Numbered from the stretch's first letter, positions 29,492 through 38,904 are shown. The stretch: DNA of 64,000 nt from DAITQM01 sp039794245 (GCA_039794245.1 JBDIVS010000002.1:142686-206685); one strand, 5' to 3'. The notes: a model not told the origin generated them from the sequence alone. Numbers and translations: made by a program.

Positions 29492-30874
29492 GTGGCGACG
29501 CTCAAGGCCGTCGCTGCGGCAAGCTCGCAACTGGCGCAGTCGATATCGAGTTACCCGCGCTCGTCGCCGGGTTACTTCAGCGATGTCCAAAAGCGCGTGC
29601 AAAATCTGGTCGAATCCGGCCAGCTTGGTATTTTCACTAACGGTTACTGGGGTCATCCGGCTTACCGCCTGCCGCCCGAAGCCAACCTGATGGCCGTCGC
29701 CCATTACCTCGACGCCCTCGAATGGCAGCGCGAAGTCGCCAAACTGCACACCCTGTTCGGCGGCAAGAATCCGCATCCTAACTTCGTCGTCGGCGGCGCT
29801 CCGCTCGGCATCAGCGTCCACGCCGGCGCCGGCACCGGGGCCACCGCAGTCAACATGGTCGGCCTGCAACAGGTCAAGAACATCATCGCCGAGATGCAGA
29901 CCTTCGTCGATCAGGTCTATCTGCCCGATACGCTGGCCATCACCTCGTTCTACAAGGATTGGTTCACGCCGGGCCACGGCGAGGGCACCGGCAATTTCAT
30001 GACCTACGGCGATTTCCCGGGAAAAGGCATCGGCGGCATCGGCTCGCTGCTCGTGCCGCGCGGCGCGATCCTTGCCCGCGATCTGGCGCGCGTCCACGAA
30101 GTGGACCTCAACGCCGATGACCAGATCCAGGAATATATCGCTCATTCGTGGTACGACTACCAAGCCGGCCGCGACGCCGCTCTCCATCCCTACCGCGGCG
30201 AAACCGTGTTGAATTACACCGGCCCCGAGCCGCCATACGAGCATCTCGAAGGCCAGGTGCCCTATTCGTGGCTGAAATCACCGCGCTGGCGCGGCCGGCC
30301 GATGGAAGTCGGGCCGCTGGCCCGCGTCCTGATGCTCTACGCTTCGGGCCATGAGCCGACGCGCGAGCTGGCCACCCAAGCGTTATCCAAGCTCGAGCTG
30401 CCGGTCGAGGCGTTGTTCTCGACGCTCGGCCGTACCGCGGCGCGCACGCTGGAAACCAAGATCTTCGCCGACATCATGCCGGTGTGGTACGACAACCTGA
30501 TGGCCAACATCAAAAACGGCGATGTCAGCACCTTCAACAACGCGCTGTGGGAGCCGCACACCTGGCCCCGGCACGCCAAGGGCGTCGGTTATACCGAAGC
30601 GCCGCGCGGCGCGCTGGCCCATTGGGTTGTCATCGACAACGGCAAGATCGCCAACTACCAGGCCGTCGTACCGAGTACCTGGAACGCCGGACCGCGCGAC
30701 GCCGCCGGCAACCCCGGCCCCTACAAAGCGGCGCTCGCCGGGCATACCCTCCACGATCCCGAACAGCCCCTCGAAATCCTGCGCACGATCCACAGCTTCG
30801 ATCCGTGCATCGCTTGCGCCGTGCACATCCTCGGCCCCGGGCGCGAGGAGCTGGTCAAAGTCAGGGTGGCTTAA
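29492..30874 (+). pseudogene. [NiFe] hydrogenase large subunit, 5' truncated
   Basis: A 460-codon frame matching the C-terminal three quarters of group 1 uptake hydrogenase large subunits (about 600 residues). The C-terminal nickel motif is intact: DPC(439)IAC(442)AVH in HSFDPCIACAVHILGPG. HAGAGTGATAVNMVGLQQVK and YTEAPRGALAHWVVI are also typical. The N-terminal CGVC motif that supplies the other two Ni-Fe ligands is missing, and no small subunit gene is present, so it cannot be a working enzyme. The nominal GTG start lies 12 bp past the repeat breakpoint at 29480. The TAA stop is provided by the next repeat. Confidence 0.88.
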
Positions 30875-30890
30875 CCCAACAGTTGGGTAA
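30871..30890. repeat. Family 1 minimal scar, 20 bp (copy 4)
   Basis: TTAACCCAAC-AGTTGGGTAA, the same structure as copy 2 with one base lost on the right. It contains the stop codon of the hydrogenase fragment (TAA 30872-30874). Confidence 0.75.
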
Positions 30891-30926
30891 ACGAGATCAC
30901 GCAACAGCAACAGGAGACACAAACTG

Positions 30927-31301
30927 ATGAACACAGTTCAAGCGCTTGCAGCTCTGATCCTTGCCACCCTGCTGGCCGGCACGGCAACAGCGCACAACGG
31001 CCACGACACCGGTGCCTTATCGGGCATTCTCGCCGGTCTGCTGCACCCCTGGCTCGCCAACTGGCAACACCCGCTGGTCTCGCTGCTCGCCGGATTCGCC
31101 GGTGGCGTCGCCGCGCGCCGCAGCCCCGGCTGCCGCTGGCCCATTGCCATCGTTGCCGTCTATGCCCTGCTGCACACCGCCGTCGCCGGCAACACCGGCT
31201 TGACCTACGCCGCCGGCATCATGATCGGTTCCGCGCCGTTATTCATCGCCGCCTATGCCGCCGGGCATGCAACAGCCGGGAGAACCTCGCGCTCGCCGTA
31301 G
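30927..31301 (+). CDS. HupE/UreJ-like membrane protein, short
   Basis: A 124-residue protein with a signal-like start (MNTVQALAALILATLLAGTATA), HNGHDTG and ILAGLLHPWL, the metal-binding His and loop-His motifs of HupE/UreJ nickel-associated membrane proteins, followed by three hydrophobic segments. Typical members have about 200 residues, so this is short and may be degenerate. GGAG near 30911 precedes ATG 30927. hupE commonly follows hydrogenase structural genes, so it is probably another remnant of a former hup operon. Confidence 0.55.
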   Translation: MNTVQALAALILATLLAGTATAHNGHDTGALSGILAGLLHPWLANWQHPLVSLLAGFAGGVAARRSPGCRWPIAIVAVYALLHTAVAGNTGLTYAAGIMIGSAPLFIAAYAAGHATAGRTSRSP

Positions 31302-31401
31302 CACCTACCGCGGCCGCTATTGGGTGCCGGACCCCTGGACCGGCAGCCTGCTCCTGACCGCACTGGGTTCGCTGGCCGCGGCCGCCCCTGCCGCGTGTTT
31401 T

Positions 31402-31431
31402 TTGACGAAGGATACTGGGTTAATGTATAAT
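31402..31431 (+). promoter_or_regulatory. Sigma-70 promoter of the toxin-antitoxin module
   Basis: TTGACG (31402-31407) and a perfect TATAAT (31426-31431) are separated by 18 bp in an AT-rich island. The expected start site is near 31438, giving a short leader before ATG 31462. There is no good Shine-Dalgarno sequence in that leader. Confidence 0.7.
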
Positions 31432-31461
31432 GATAATATTGATTTATTTAACGTGACCAAC

Positions 31462-31701
31462 ATGCCTTTACAAATTGCAAATCCTACTGTGGTCAGCAAG
31501 GTCGAGCGATTGGCCAAGGTGAAGGGTCTCACCAAGACTGCCGCGGTCGAACAAGCGGTGGACCGGTTACTGCGCGAAACCGAAGGCGCCGGCACACCCG
31601 GGCAGCGCATAGATGCCCTGCTGGCCCAACTTGACCGCGTCCCCGACCGGGCCGATGCCTTTGATCCGCTGGAGTGGGATGAAACGGGTTTACCGAAGTG
31701 A
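31462..31701 (+). CDS. Type II antitoxin, VapB/PSK-regulator-like
   Basis: A 79-residue protein. VSKVERLAKVKGLTKTAAVEQAVDRLLRE resembles the ribbon-helix-helix DNA-binding region of Rv0623/VapB antitoxins. The C-terminus (ALLAQLDRVPDRADAFDPLEWDETGLP) is the acidic, toxin-neutralising part. The longer open frame from 31255 runs through the promoter and is not used. GTG of the toxin overlaps its TGA stop, the classic coupled order. It would repress its own promoter at 31402. Confidence 0.82.
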   Translation: MPLQIANPTVVSKVERLAKVKGLTKTAAVEQAVDRLLRETEGAGTPGQRIDALLAQLDRVPDRADAFDPLEWDETGLPK

Positions 31702-32117
31702 TCGTCATAGATACTTCAGCGCTCGTGGCGATCGCATTTGCCGAGCCCGAGCGGCAAGACTTTCTCGGCGTCATACAACAGGCGCAGCGCGTGCTGGTCA
31801 GTGTGCCAACGTTGCTGGAAACGCGCATGGTCATGTACGGGCGCCGGGGACCACGCGCGGTGGTGTTGATGGAAGACCTGTTGCGTCAGCCAATCTTCGA
31901 GCCGGTACCGCCGGGCCAGGCGGAACTGGATGCAGCGTATGCCGCCTTCGTCGCCTACGGCAAGGGCAGCGGCCATCCCGCAAATCTGAACTTTGGCGAT
32001 CTGTTCAGTTATGCGCTGGCCAAGGTGCGTGGTTTGCCGCTCTTGTTCAAGGGCGAAGATTTCTCGCAGACCGATATCGCTCCAGCTTTTCTGCTTGCAA
32101 AGAACACCCGAAGATAA
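31698..32117 (+). CDS. vapC: PIN-domain ribonuclease toxin, VapC family
   Basis: A 139-residue PIN domain. The active-site acids are visible: D5 in VIDTSALVA, E in PTLLETRMV, D in NLNFGDLFSYALAK and D in FKGEDFSQTDI. VapC toxins cleave tRNA or rRNA when freed from VapB. The start is GTG 31698, overlapping the antitoxin stop. Both reading frames are intact, unlike the broken module at 51061, so this pair is probably functional. It sits in a decayed accessory region. Confidence 0.88.
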   Translation: MIVIDTSALVAIAFAEPERQDFLGVIQQAQRVLVSVPTLLETRMVMYGRRGPRAVVLMEDLLRQPIFEPVPPGQAELDAAYAAFVAYGKGSGHPANLNFGDLFSYALAKVRGLPLLFKGEDFSQTDIAPAFLLAKNTRR

Positions 32118-32301
32118 ATCAACGGGTCACGACTCACACCCAAGATCCCCTCTCCCCCGGACTCGATCCAAAACCCAGTCCAACAAGCACCGGCGAAGCC
32201 GGACACACTCCCCTAAAGCTACGGCAAACATTACAAAATACCCCGAACTTTGACCACCACGACGACATTTGTGCTAGCATTCTGGCCGGTCTGAAGGCAA
32301 C

Positions 32302-32730
32302 ATGAGCCGCAATCACGAGTTTGAGTGGCGCCAGCAGCAACTCATGGCCGATAAGGATAACGGAACGACGCAGCGATCCGGCAGCAAAGGCCGGTCGAAC
32401 ACAACCGGCAACGCAGTGGCAAAAATGAAAACCACTCGCGTGCCGTGCCGGGCGGCGCAGGGGAAAATCGGACTTGTCGTCACCGGCATGCCCCGCAGCG
32501 GTACCTCGGCCCTGGCCAGGGTGCTTAGCCTGTTTGGCGCGGACCTTCCCAAAAACCTCATGCCACTGGTACCGGGCAACAATCCGGAGGGTTTCTGGGA
32601 ACCACTCGATCTTGTCAACCTGCATGACAAGATGCTTCGTGCCGCCGGTACGAGGTGGCACGACCCGGGCCTGATTCCGGCCTTATGGGAGAACCAGCAG
32701 TTTATCCGCCCCTATAAATGCGCATCGTAG
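32302..32730 (+). pseudogene. Sulfotransferase N-terminal fragment
   Basis: A 142-codon frame. The conserved part, IGLVVTGMPRSGTSALARVL, is the 5'-phosphosulfate-binding loop of PAPS-dependent sulfotransferases, followed by GADLPKNLMPLVPGNNPEGFWEP, typical of members that modify polysaccharides. The frame stops at 32730, about a third of the usual length, and no continuation is visible in the next 200 bases. An N-terminal extension of about 50 polar residues precedes the domain. It is either truncated or an inactive remnant. Confidence 0.75.
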
Positions 32731-32821
32731 AGACGCTTAAAAATATTTTTACTGGATATAGGCGCGCCATCCTAGGCGCGCACCCCTGCGGGGGCGCATG
32801 CGGCGCGTCCAGATTCGCCGG

Positions 32822-32845
32822 GTGAAAGCGGTGCTTTCACTTTTT
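32822..32845 (+). terminator. Rho-independent terminator
   Basis: Stem GTGAAAGC (32822-32829), loop GGT and GCTTTCAC (32833-32840) followed by TTTTT. It separates the sulfotransferase remnant from the Sco gene. The 32731-32942 gap otherwise contains only short GC-rich palindromes such as CCCCTGCGGGGG. Confidence 0.6.
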
Positions 32846-32942
32846 CCGGTGCGCCCCAGCGAATTTGTCCCGCATCCGCAGAATGGCGAATGGAGAACGA
32901 GGAACGGGTTTGCGATATGATTCGCTCGAGGAGCACGTCCAG

Positions 32943-33578
32943 ATGCTGAAGTACGTCCTGTTTATTGCGACAATTTTACTGCTTCACGCTCCGCTCGCCT
33001 TGCCGCAAGCGGTAGATCACAGCCGGCACCAGGCGGATCTCGGCGGCAAAATCAGGGTCACCGAGGCCGAGTACACCCCGCCCGACGTCAGCCTGACGGA
33101 GCGCAGCGGCCGGGTTATGACCATTGGCGAGGTGCTCGATACCGGCGATCCGTTGTTGCTGCAATTCATCTTCACCACCTGCCCGACCATCTGCCCGGTG
33201 CTCAGCGTCAGCTTTTCCGCATTGCAGAAACGATTGGAGCGTGAAGCCCTGCCTTACCGGCTGGTTTCGATCTCGATCGACCCGGAGTACGACACGCCGG
33301 CCGTCTTGGCCGCTTACGCCGAAAAATTCAAAGCCGGGGAAAACTGGCTGATGCTGACCGGGGATGTGGAGCGCATCCGGCTGGTGCAGAGCGCATTCGA
33401 AGCCTATTTCGGCGTTCGTAAAATGGATCATCAGCCGTTGACTTTCCTGCGCCCGACGCGTACTTCGCCGTGGCGGCGCATCGCCGGCCTGCCGAGTCCG
33501 GCCGAACTTTATGCGCAATACCTTGAGGCCGGCACGGAGAAATCGGCTGCGACCGGCCGCGATGAGGGTGAACAATGA
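32943..33578 (+). CDS. Sco1/SenC-family copper chaperone
   Basis: A 211-residue periplasmic thioredoxin-fold protein. The signal peptide is MLKYVLFIATILLLHAPLALPQA. Copper ligands C80 and C84 lie in FIFTTCPTICPVLS and H163 in VRKMDHQPL. It would deliver copper to, or keep reduced, the CuA site of a cytochrome oxidase. The open frame starts at 32865, but the signal peptide begins at ATG 32943. Its stop overlaps the next start (ATGA), coupling it to the cytochrome c fusion. Confidence 0.85.
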   Translation: MLKYVLFIATILLLHAPLALPQAVDHSRHQADLGGKIRVTEAEYTPPDVSLTERSGRVMTIGEVLDTGDPLLLQFIFTTCPTICPVLSVSFSALQKRLEREALPYRLVSISIDPEYDTPAVLAAYAEKFKAGENWLMLTGDVERIRLVQSAFEAYFGVRKMDHQPLTFLRPTRTSPWRRIAGLPSPAELYAQYLEAGTEKSAATGRDEGEQ

Positions 33579-35239
33579 ACACCGGAAGTCAAAGTTGCCG
33601 GTTGCCGGTTGCCGTGCTGCTCGGTCTCATCGTTTCCGCTGCCTGGGGCGCCGATCCGCAAGCTGGGCGCCGGTTGTACCAGGAAGGGCGGCTGGCAAAC
33701 GGCGAAATGCTGCAAGTGACCCTGGCCGGCGGTCTTGAGATCAGCGGCGAACAATACGCTTGTACCGCCTGCCACCGGCCGAGCGGCTTTGGCATGAGCG
33801 AGGGCGGCATTTATGCCCCGCCAATCATCGGCCGCCTGTTATACCGCGAGCGGGTGTTCGACCGGGCCGAGAACATGCACCTGCGTTACGGCGAGCGCCA
33901 GGGCCCGCTGTACGATGCCAAAATCAACAGCGCCCGGGCGCGGCCGGCGTTCGATGATGCCAGCCTCAAGCGCCTGATCCGCGAAGGCATCGACCCGGCC
34001 GGGCGCACCATCGACCCGGTGATGCCCCGTTACCCGCTGGGCGATGGCGATATGGCCAATCTTATCGCTTATCTCGAGACGCTGGGCCACGACGATCCCG
34101 GTGTCGATGAGACCACGATACGCTTCGCGTTCGTCGTCGCCGGCGATGTCGACAAGGCGCGGCTGGAAGCGGTCGCCCGGGTCGTCGAAGCCTTTGCTGC
34201 ATGGCGCAACGAGGATATCGTCGGCTATCTTTCGCTGCCGCAGACCTCGCCGCTGCACCGCGACCTGATGTACCAGGCGAGCCGCCTGTGGGCGATCGAT
34301 TTTTGGACTCTCAGCGGGCCGCCCGACACCTGGGGCGAACAGTTGAACCGCTACTACGACGCCTCTCCGGTGTTTGCGCTGCTCGGCGGTCTGGGTGAGC
34401 CGTGGCAGCCGGTTCACGATTTTTGCGAAACGCGAAAAGTCGCCTGCCTCTTCCCGCTGACCGCCGAGCCGGGCGATGGAACAAGTCGTGAATTCACCCT
34501 CTATTTCAACCGCGGCTTGAGGCTCGAGGCCGAGGTCATCGCCGCCCGTCTGGCGGCCCGTAAGGCCGCCGGCGAAACGCTGGCCGTGGCCCAGATCGCC
34601 GCCGCAGGGGACGGGCAGATGCAGGCGGCGGAACACCTGGCTTCGCGTTTGCTCCAGTACGGGATTGCCGCCGGCGATCCGGTCATGGTGCCGCGCGGCG
34701 AGCCGCTCGCGGCAATCGGGAACGAGGTCTTGGCCCGCCAGCCCGCGATCACCGATCTGGTCGTCTGGCCCGACTATGAAACGGCCGTGGTTTTCGCCGA
34801 GTTCACCCGTTCCACAGCGCGCGTCTATTTTCCATCGTACGTGTTGCCGGAAAACGGCCCGCGCGCCGCCGAACACGAGCTCGTCAACATCGTCTGGCCG
34901 TACCGGCCGCCGGCGAACCGGGAACCGCGCAGCTATTGGTTGCGCGGCTGGCTGCGCGCCAGGGGCGTCCCGGTGACGCACCCGCTGAGCCAGTTTCGGA
35001 CCTATTTCACGTTGCAGGTGACGCGCATTGCACTCAATGTCATATTAAAAAATTACAACCGGCGGTATTTCATCGAGCGCATCGAACACTCGGCCGAAGG
35101 CGATCTGGACGTCGTGTTCGACAACCTGTCGCTCGGTCCCGGGCAACGTTACGCCGTGCGCGGCGCCCGCCTGGCAACCCCCGACCCGGAAGCCGAAGGC
35201 GGACTTAGAATGATCAGCGATTTTCTCGTGCCGGAATAA
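33575..35239 (+). CDS. Cytochrome c domain fused to a periplasmic binding-protein-like domain
   Basis: A 554-residue secreted protein. After a signal peptide (to about residue 25), a class I cytochrome c domain has the heme site C63-x2-C66-H67 (YACTACHRPSG) and a likely axial M150 in RTIDPVMPRY. From about residue 178, TIRFAFVVAGDVDKARLEAVARVVEAF to the end resembles ABC-type substrate-binding proteins (Peripla_BP_6 type). No transport ATPase or permease is adjacent. The architecture suggests a ligand-sensing or redox-linked periplasmic protein, perhaps linked to the upstream Sco. Function unknown. Confidence 0.75.
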   Translation: MNTGSQSCRLPVAVLLGLIVSAAWGADPQAGRRLYQEGRLANGEMLQVTLAGGLEISGEQYACTACHRPSGFGMSEGGIYAPPIIGRLLYRERVFDRAENMHLRYGERQGPLYDAKINSARARPAFDDASLKRLIREGIDPAGRTIDPVMPRYPLGDGDMANLIAYLETLGHDDPGVDETTIRFAFVVAGDVDKARLEAVARVVEAFAAWRNEDIVGYLSLPQTSPLHRDLMYQASRLWAIDFWTLSGPPDTWGEQLNRYYDASPVFALLGGLGEPWQPVHDFCETRKVACLFPLTAEPGDGTSREFTLYFNRGLRLEAEVIAARLAARKAAGETLAVAQIAAAGDGQMQAAEHLASRLLQYGIAAGDPVMVPRGEPLAAIGNEVLARQPAITDLVVWPDYETAVVFAEFTRSTARVYFPSYVLPENGPRAAEHELVNIVWPYRPPANREPRSYWLRGWLRARGVPVTHPLSQFRTYFTLQVTRIALNVILKNYNRRYFIERIEHSAEGDLDVVFDNLSLGPGQRYAVRGARLATPDPEAEGGLRMISDFLVPE

Positions 35240-36023
35240 GGCGATTGGAAACAAACCCCGTCTCCCGGCGCGAGAAGTCCATCCCGGAATAGGGCTTTGC
35301 GGCCGCGCTGTGGTGCGCCGGGTGATGATCGCCGCCGGTGTGGTGCGCCCCGCCCAGACCGCCGAGCAGCAGCAGATTGGCGAGCGCCCCGGCGATCAGC
35401 AACCAGCCCGCCGCCTGGCGGCCGCGGGCCAAGTGGCGCCAAGCGCCGAGGCGTTGTGCCCCGGCGGCGGTGAGGCCCATCGCCGGTACGGTACCCAGAC
35501 CGAAAGCGAGCATCAATGCCGCGCCGTGCCACGGATCGCCGCTGGCCCACGCCGCCGGCAACATGGCATAGACGAGCCCGCATGGCAGCCAACCCCACAA
35601 TACGCCGAGCAGCAGCGCCTGGCCGGCGTGGCGTGGCGGCAGCAATCGCCCGGCGAGCGGCGCGATGCGGCGCCAGACGGCATTGCCGGCGGTGGACAGC
35701 CGGTCGAACAGGCGCCAGCCGGTGATCAGATGCAGACCGATCAGAAACAGCGCTGCGGCGAGCAGCCAGCGCAACGCCTGGCCGGCGTGGCGCCAGCCGC
35801 TGTGCTCGACCAGGCCGCCGACCAGCGCTGCGCCAAGACCGCCGATCAGCCCATAACCGAGCACCCGCCCGAGCTGGTAAAGCCAGACCATACGCTGCTT
35901 TGTACTATGCGCGCCAAGTGCGGCACTGATGCCGCCGCACATCGCCAAACAATGGACGCTGCCGGCCAGTCCGGCAAAAAAGGCGCCGCCGAGCACCAAA
36001 AGCCATGCGGGCAGCGCATTCAT
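35214..36023 (-). CDS. TauE/SafE-like membrane protein (COG2836 type)
   Basis: A 269-residue protein with six to seven hydrophobic segments. Its start, GGAFFAGLAGSVHCLAMCGGIS, is the signature of the COG2836 family, often found beside cytochrome oxidase and copper genes and linked to copper handling or cytochrome maturation. The C-terminus has a His-rich stretch (GGAHHTGGDHHPAHH) that could bind metal. The frame continues upstream to 36584 inside the next gene, so ATG 36023 is chosen; it overlaps that gene by four bases. Its end overlaps the convergent cytochrome fusion by 26 bp. Confidence 0.78.
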   Translation of the reverse strand: MNALPAWLLVLGGAFFAGLAGSVHCLAMCGGISAALGAHSTKQRMVWLYQLGRVLGYGLIGGLGAALVGGLVEHSGWRHAGQALRWLLAAALFLIGLHLITGWRLFDRLSTAGNAVWRRIAPLAGRLLPPRHAGQALLLGVLWGWLPCGLVYAMLPAAWASGDPWHGAALMLAFGLGTVPAMGLTAAGAQRLGAWRHLARGRQAAGWLLIAGALANLLLLGGLGGAHHTGGDHHPAHHSAAAKPYSGMDFSRRETGFVSNRLIPARENR

Positions 36024-37006
36024 GACGCTGGCTGGGGGGGCAGGATCGCCGTCTCGATCAGCCACAGCGTGTAGCCGATCCAGACGGCGAACAGCAAAAA
36101 TCCTTCGTAACGGTTGATCCGGCCCGGGCCGCGGAAACCGTAGCCGACAACGAACAGCGAAAAAGTCATCAACAACATCACCGTCAGATCGCGGCCGATG
36201 ACCTCGGTGCTGACCGCCAGCGGATGCAGGGCGCCGGCGATGCCAAGGACGGCCAGGGTATTGAACAGATTCGAACCAAGCACGTTGCCGAGCGCGATGT
36301 CGTGTTCTTTTTTGCGCACCGCGACCAGCGACGAAGCGAGTTCGGGCAGCGACGTGCCGACGGCGATCACCGTCAGGCCGATGATCAGATCGCTGACGCC
36401 GAGCGCATGGGCGATGCTCACCGCGCCCCAGACCACCAGCCGCGACGAGAGGATCAACACGACCAGCCCGCCGAGCAGCCAGGCGGCGCCGCGCCCGGGC
36501 GGCATGGTCAGGGCCGTCATTTCGCCGGCGATTTCGTTGCCCAGGGTGTCGTCGCGGTGGCGGAGTCCCTGGCGGATGCTCCACAGCACCAGGCCGGTGA
36601 ACACCGTGAGCAATACCGCCGCGTCACCGCGGCCGAGGTGGTGGTCGAGCAGCAGGACGATAGCGAGCAAGGTGACGGCGGCGAGCACCGGCAATTCTTT
36701 GCGCAGCACGCTCGAATGCACGGCGATCGGCGCGATCAGCGCGGTCAGCCCCAGGATCAGGCCGATATTGGCGATATTCGAGCCGAAAGCGTTGCCCAGG
36801 GCGACGCCGGGATTACCCTGCCAGGCGGCGACCGCCGAAACCACCATCTCCGGCGCCGAAGTGCCGAAACCGACGATCAGCATGCCGATCAAAAGCGGCG
36901 ACATGCCGAAATGGCGGGCCAGAACCGAGGCCCCGACAACGAATCGCTCGGCGCTCCACAACAGCAGAATCAGACCGGCAAGGAGCGCAATTACGGTAGC
37001 GAGCAT
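36020..37006 (-). CDS. Calcium/sodium antiporter, CaCA family (YrbG-like)
   Basis: A 328-residue inner-membrane exchanger with about ten hydrophobic segments. The two inverted alpha-repeats are visible as LIVGFGTSAPEMVVS and LTVIAVGTSLPELASS, each followed by a GNAFGSN or GNVLGSN motif. These residues line the cation pathway. It would export calcium or sodium. It is coupled to the downstream TauE-like gene by a 4-bp overlap. A run of seven G (36032-36038) is in its last codons. Confidence 0.9.
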   Translation of the reverse strand: MLATVIALLAGLILLLWSAERFVVGASVLARHFGMSPLLIGMLIVGFGTSAPEMVVSAVAAWQGNPGVALGNAFGSNIANIGLILGLTALIAPIAVHSSVLRKELPVLAAVTLLAIVLLLDHHLGRGDAAVLLTVFTGLVLWSIRQGLRHRDDTLGNEIAGEMTALTMPPGRGAAWLLGGLVVLILSSRLVVWGAVSIAHALGVSDLIIGLTVIAVGTSLPELASSLVAVRKKEHDIALGNVLGSNLFNTLAVLGIAGALHPLAVSTEVIGRDLTVMLLMTFSLFVVGYGFRGPGRINRYEGFLLFAVWIGYTLWLIETAILPPQPAS

Positions 37007-37101
37007 GGTGTGGGGGCTAGGTGGGGCTGACTTTTGGCCTATTGTAACGGCTCATCCGGCGCGGCAATCTGGGCGCCATCCCGGATCAGGAGAACGCCAC
37101 G

Positions 37102-38649
37102 ATGAAAAACACACCCGCCGCCCACGCCTGGCTGCCGCTGGCCGCCTGCCTGGTGCTGATTCCCGCCGCCTGGGCCGAGCAGGAAACCGCCGCCAATAAC
37201 GATAAAGAGGCCAAAACCGAGCAGAGCGCAGAGCCGAAACAGGCCGTCACCCACCACCAGGTGCGGATCGCCGGCAAACCGGTGGCCTATAGCGCAACCG
37301 CCGGCTGGCTGATCCAGGAAAAAGACGGCAAACCGGTCGCCCGCTTCGGCTACACCGCCTACACGCTGGACGGCGCAGGCGCTGCATCGTCCCGGCCACT
37401 GACGTTTGCTTTCAACGGCGGGCCGGGTTCGTCTTCGATCTGGCTGCACCTCGGGATACTCGGCCCCGCGCGCGTCGCGATCACCGACGAAGGCTATACA
37501 CCGCCGCCGGGCCGGCACGTGCCGAACGAATTTAGCATCATCGACGTCACCGACCTGGTGATGGTCGATCCGGTCGGCACCGGTTTCAGTAAACCGCTCG
37601 GCAAAGCCAAAGGCAAGGATTTCTGGGGTGTCGATCAGGACATCCGTTCGGTCGCCGCATTTATTAAGCAATATGTCAGCGAAAACCGCCGCTGGGCATC
37701 ACCGAAATTCATTCTCGGCGAAAGTTACGGCGGGGTGCGCGGCGCCGGCCTGGCGCAGTACCTGCAAGCCACGCAGGGCATGAACCTGAACGGCCTGATC
37801 CTGGTCTCGCCGTTTCTCAGCATGGTTTCGGGCGCCGACGGTGCGGCCATCGACCTGCCCTATGCGCTCTACCTGCCGACCTTTGCCGCCACTGCCTGGT
37901 ACCACGACAAACTCGCGCAAAAACCGGCTGAGCTTAAACCGTTTCTCGACGAGGTCGAGCGTTTTGCGCGTGATGAATACCTGCCGGCGCTGGTCGAGGG
38001 TTTTACACTCGCTCCGGAGCGCAAAAAAGCGGTCGCCGGCCAACTGGCCGCCTATACCGGCACGCGGCCCGATTACTGGCTGAAGGCCGATCTCAGGGTC
38101 AACCATCAGCAGTTTCTGCAGGAATTGCTGCGTGACGAGCGGCAGATCGCCGGGCGCATCGATTCGCGCTTCGTCGGCCCCTCCCTGAACCCGCTGGCCG
38201 AAAGCATGGACTACGACCCGTTCTTCCCGGCGGTCGGCCCGGCGTTTACCGCGGCGTTTCTGGATTATCTGCACAACGACCTGAACTTCGGCCACGACGA
38301 GGAATACCAGGTCTCGGCCTTCGACATCGAATGGGACTGGAAGCACCAGCCGCCGGGCGAGCGCTGGTGGATGCCGTACCCCAACCTGGTGCCCGACCTG
38401 GCGCAGGCGCTGGTGATGAATCCCGGGTTGCAGCTTCTGATCCAGCAGGGCTACTACGACCTCGCCACGCCATTTGCGGCGATGCACTTCGACCTCGCCC
38501 ACCTCGACATACCGCCGGAAGTCCGCTCGCGTATCGCCGTCGAATATTACGAAGCCGGCCACATGATGTACCTGCATCCGCCGTCGCGGCAGAAATTCCG
38601 CGCCGATCTGGTGCGCTTTATCCAGGCGGCAACCCGCAGCGGGGGATGA
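37102..38649 (+). CDS. S10 family serine carboxypeptidase, secreted
   Basis: A 515-residue protein with a signal peptide (LPLAACLVLIPAAWAEQ). It is an alpha/beta hydrolase with the oxyanion-hole FNGGPGSSS, nucleophile S208 in ILGESYGGVRG, Asp in GYYDLATPF and His in EAGHMMYLH, the triad of S10 peptidases. It probably removes C-terminal residues from peptides in the periplasm. CAGGAGAAC precedes the start. It is divergent from the antiporter with a 95-bp gap. Confidence 0.9.
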   Translation: MKNTPAAHAWLPLAACLVLIPAAWAEQETAANNDKEAKTEQSAEPKQAVTHHQVRIAGKPVAYSATAGWLIQEKDGKPVARFGYTAYTLDGAGAASSRPLTFAFNGGPGSSSIWLHLGILGPARVAITDEGYTPPPGRHVPNEFSIIDVTDLVMVDPVGTGFSKPLGKAKGKDFWGVDQDIRSVAAFIKQYVSENRRWASPKFILGESYGGVRGAGLAQYLQATQGMNLNGLILVSPFLSMVSGADGAAIDLPYALYLPTFAATAWYHDKLAQKPAELKPFLDEVERFARDEYLPALVEGFTLAPERKKAVAGQLAAYTGTRPDYWLKADLRVNHQQFLQELLRDERQIAGRIDSRFVGPSLNPLAESMDYDPFFPAVGPAFTAAFLDYLHNDLNFGHDEEYQVSAFDIEWDWKHQPPGERWWMPYPNLVPDLAQALVMNPGLQLLIQQGYYDLATPFAAMHFDLAHLDIPPEVRSRIAVEYYEAGHMMYLHPPSRQKFRADLVRFIQAATRSGG

Positions 38650-38718
38650 TCCGGCGCTGGTCCTTCACCGCCGGCGGCGGTGAAGCGGCATCATATGGTC
38701 GCTGGTGGATAACCCGTG

Positions 38719-38892
38719 ATGGTGGAATGCAAGTCGTCGGACCGAGATGTGACCAGCGGTCTGCGCTATCTGCACGGCAAGTTCCCCGCCGCCGCAGCCT
38801 GGCAGCTCTCCGCCACGGGCCGCAAGGATTATCAGATGCCGGAAGGCATCCGCGTCGCTCCGGCCCTAAAGCTGCTGGCGCAGTGGGTGTGA
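38719..38892 (+). pseudogene. Remnant of a DUF4143-type ATPase C-terminus
   Basis: A 57-residue frame (ATG 38719 to TGA 38890-38892) encoding VECKSSDRDVTSGLRYL, then AWQLSATGRKDYQMPEGIRVAPA. It matches the extreme C-terminus of AAA ATPases with DUF4143, including the E-x-K of the nuclease-like fold. The rest of the gene is absent, so it is a remnant. It lies between the S10 peptidase and putP. It is related to the fragment at 1-237. Confidence 0.7.
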
Positions 38893-38904
38893 TTCCAGCG
38901 GCGA

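Noticed and set aside
31255..31461. Upstream extension of the antitoxin frame
   Set aside because: It crosses a consensus promoter and the HupE-like gene. The family start is at 31462.
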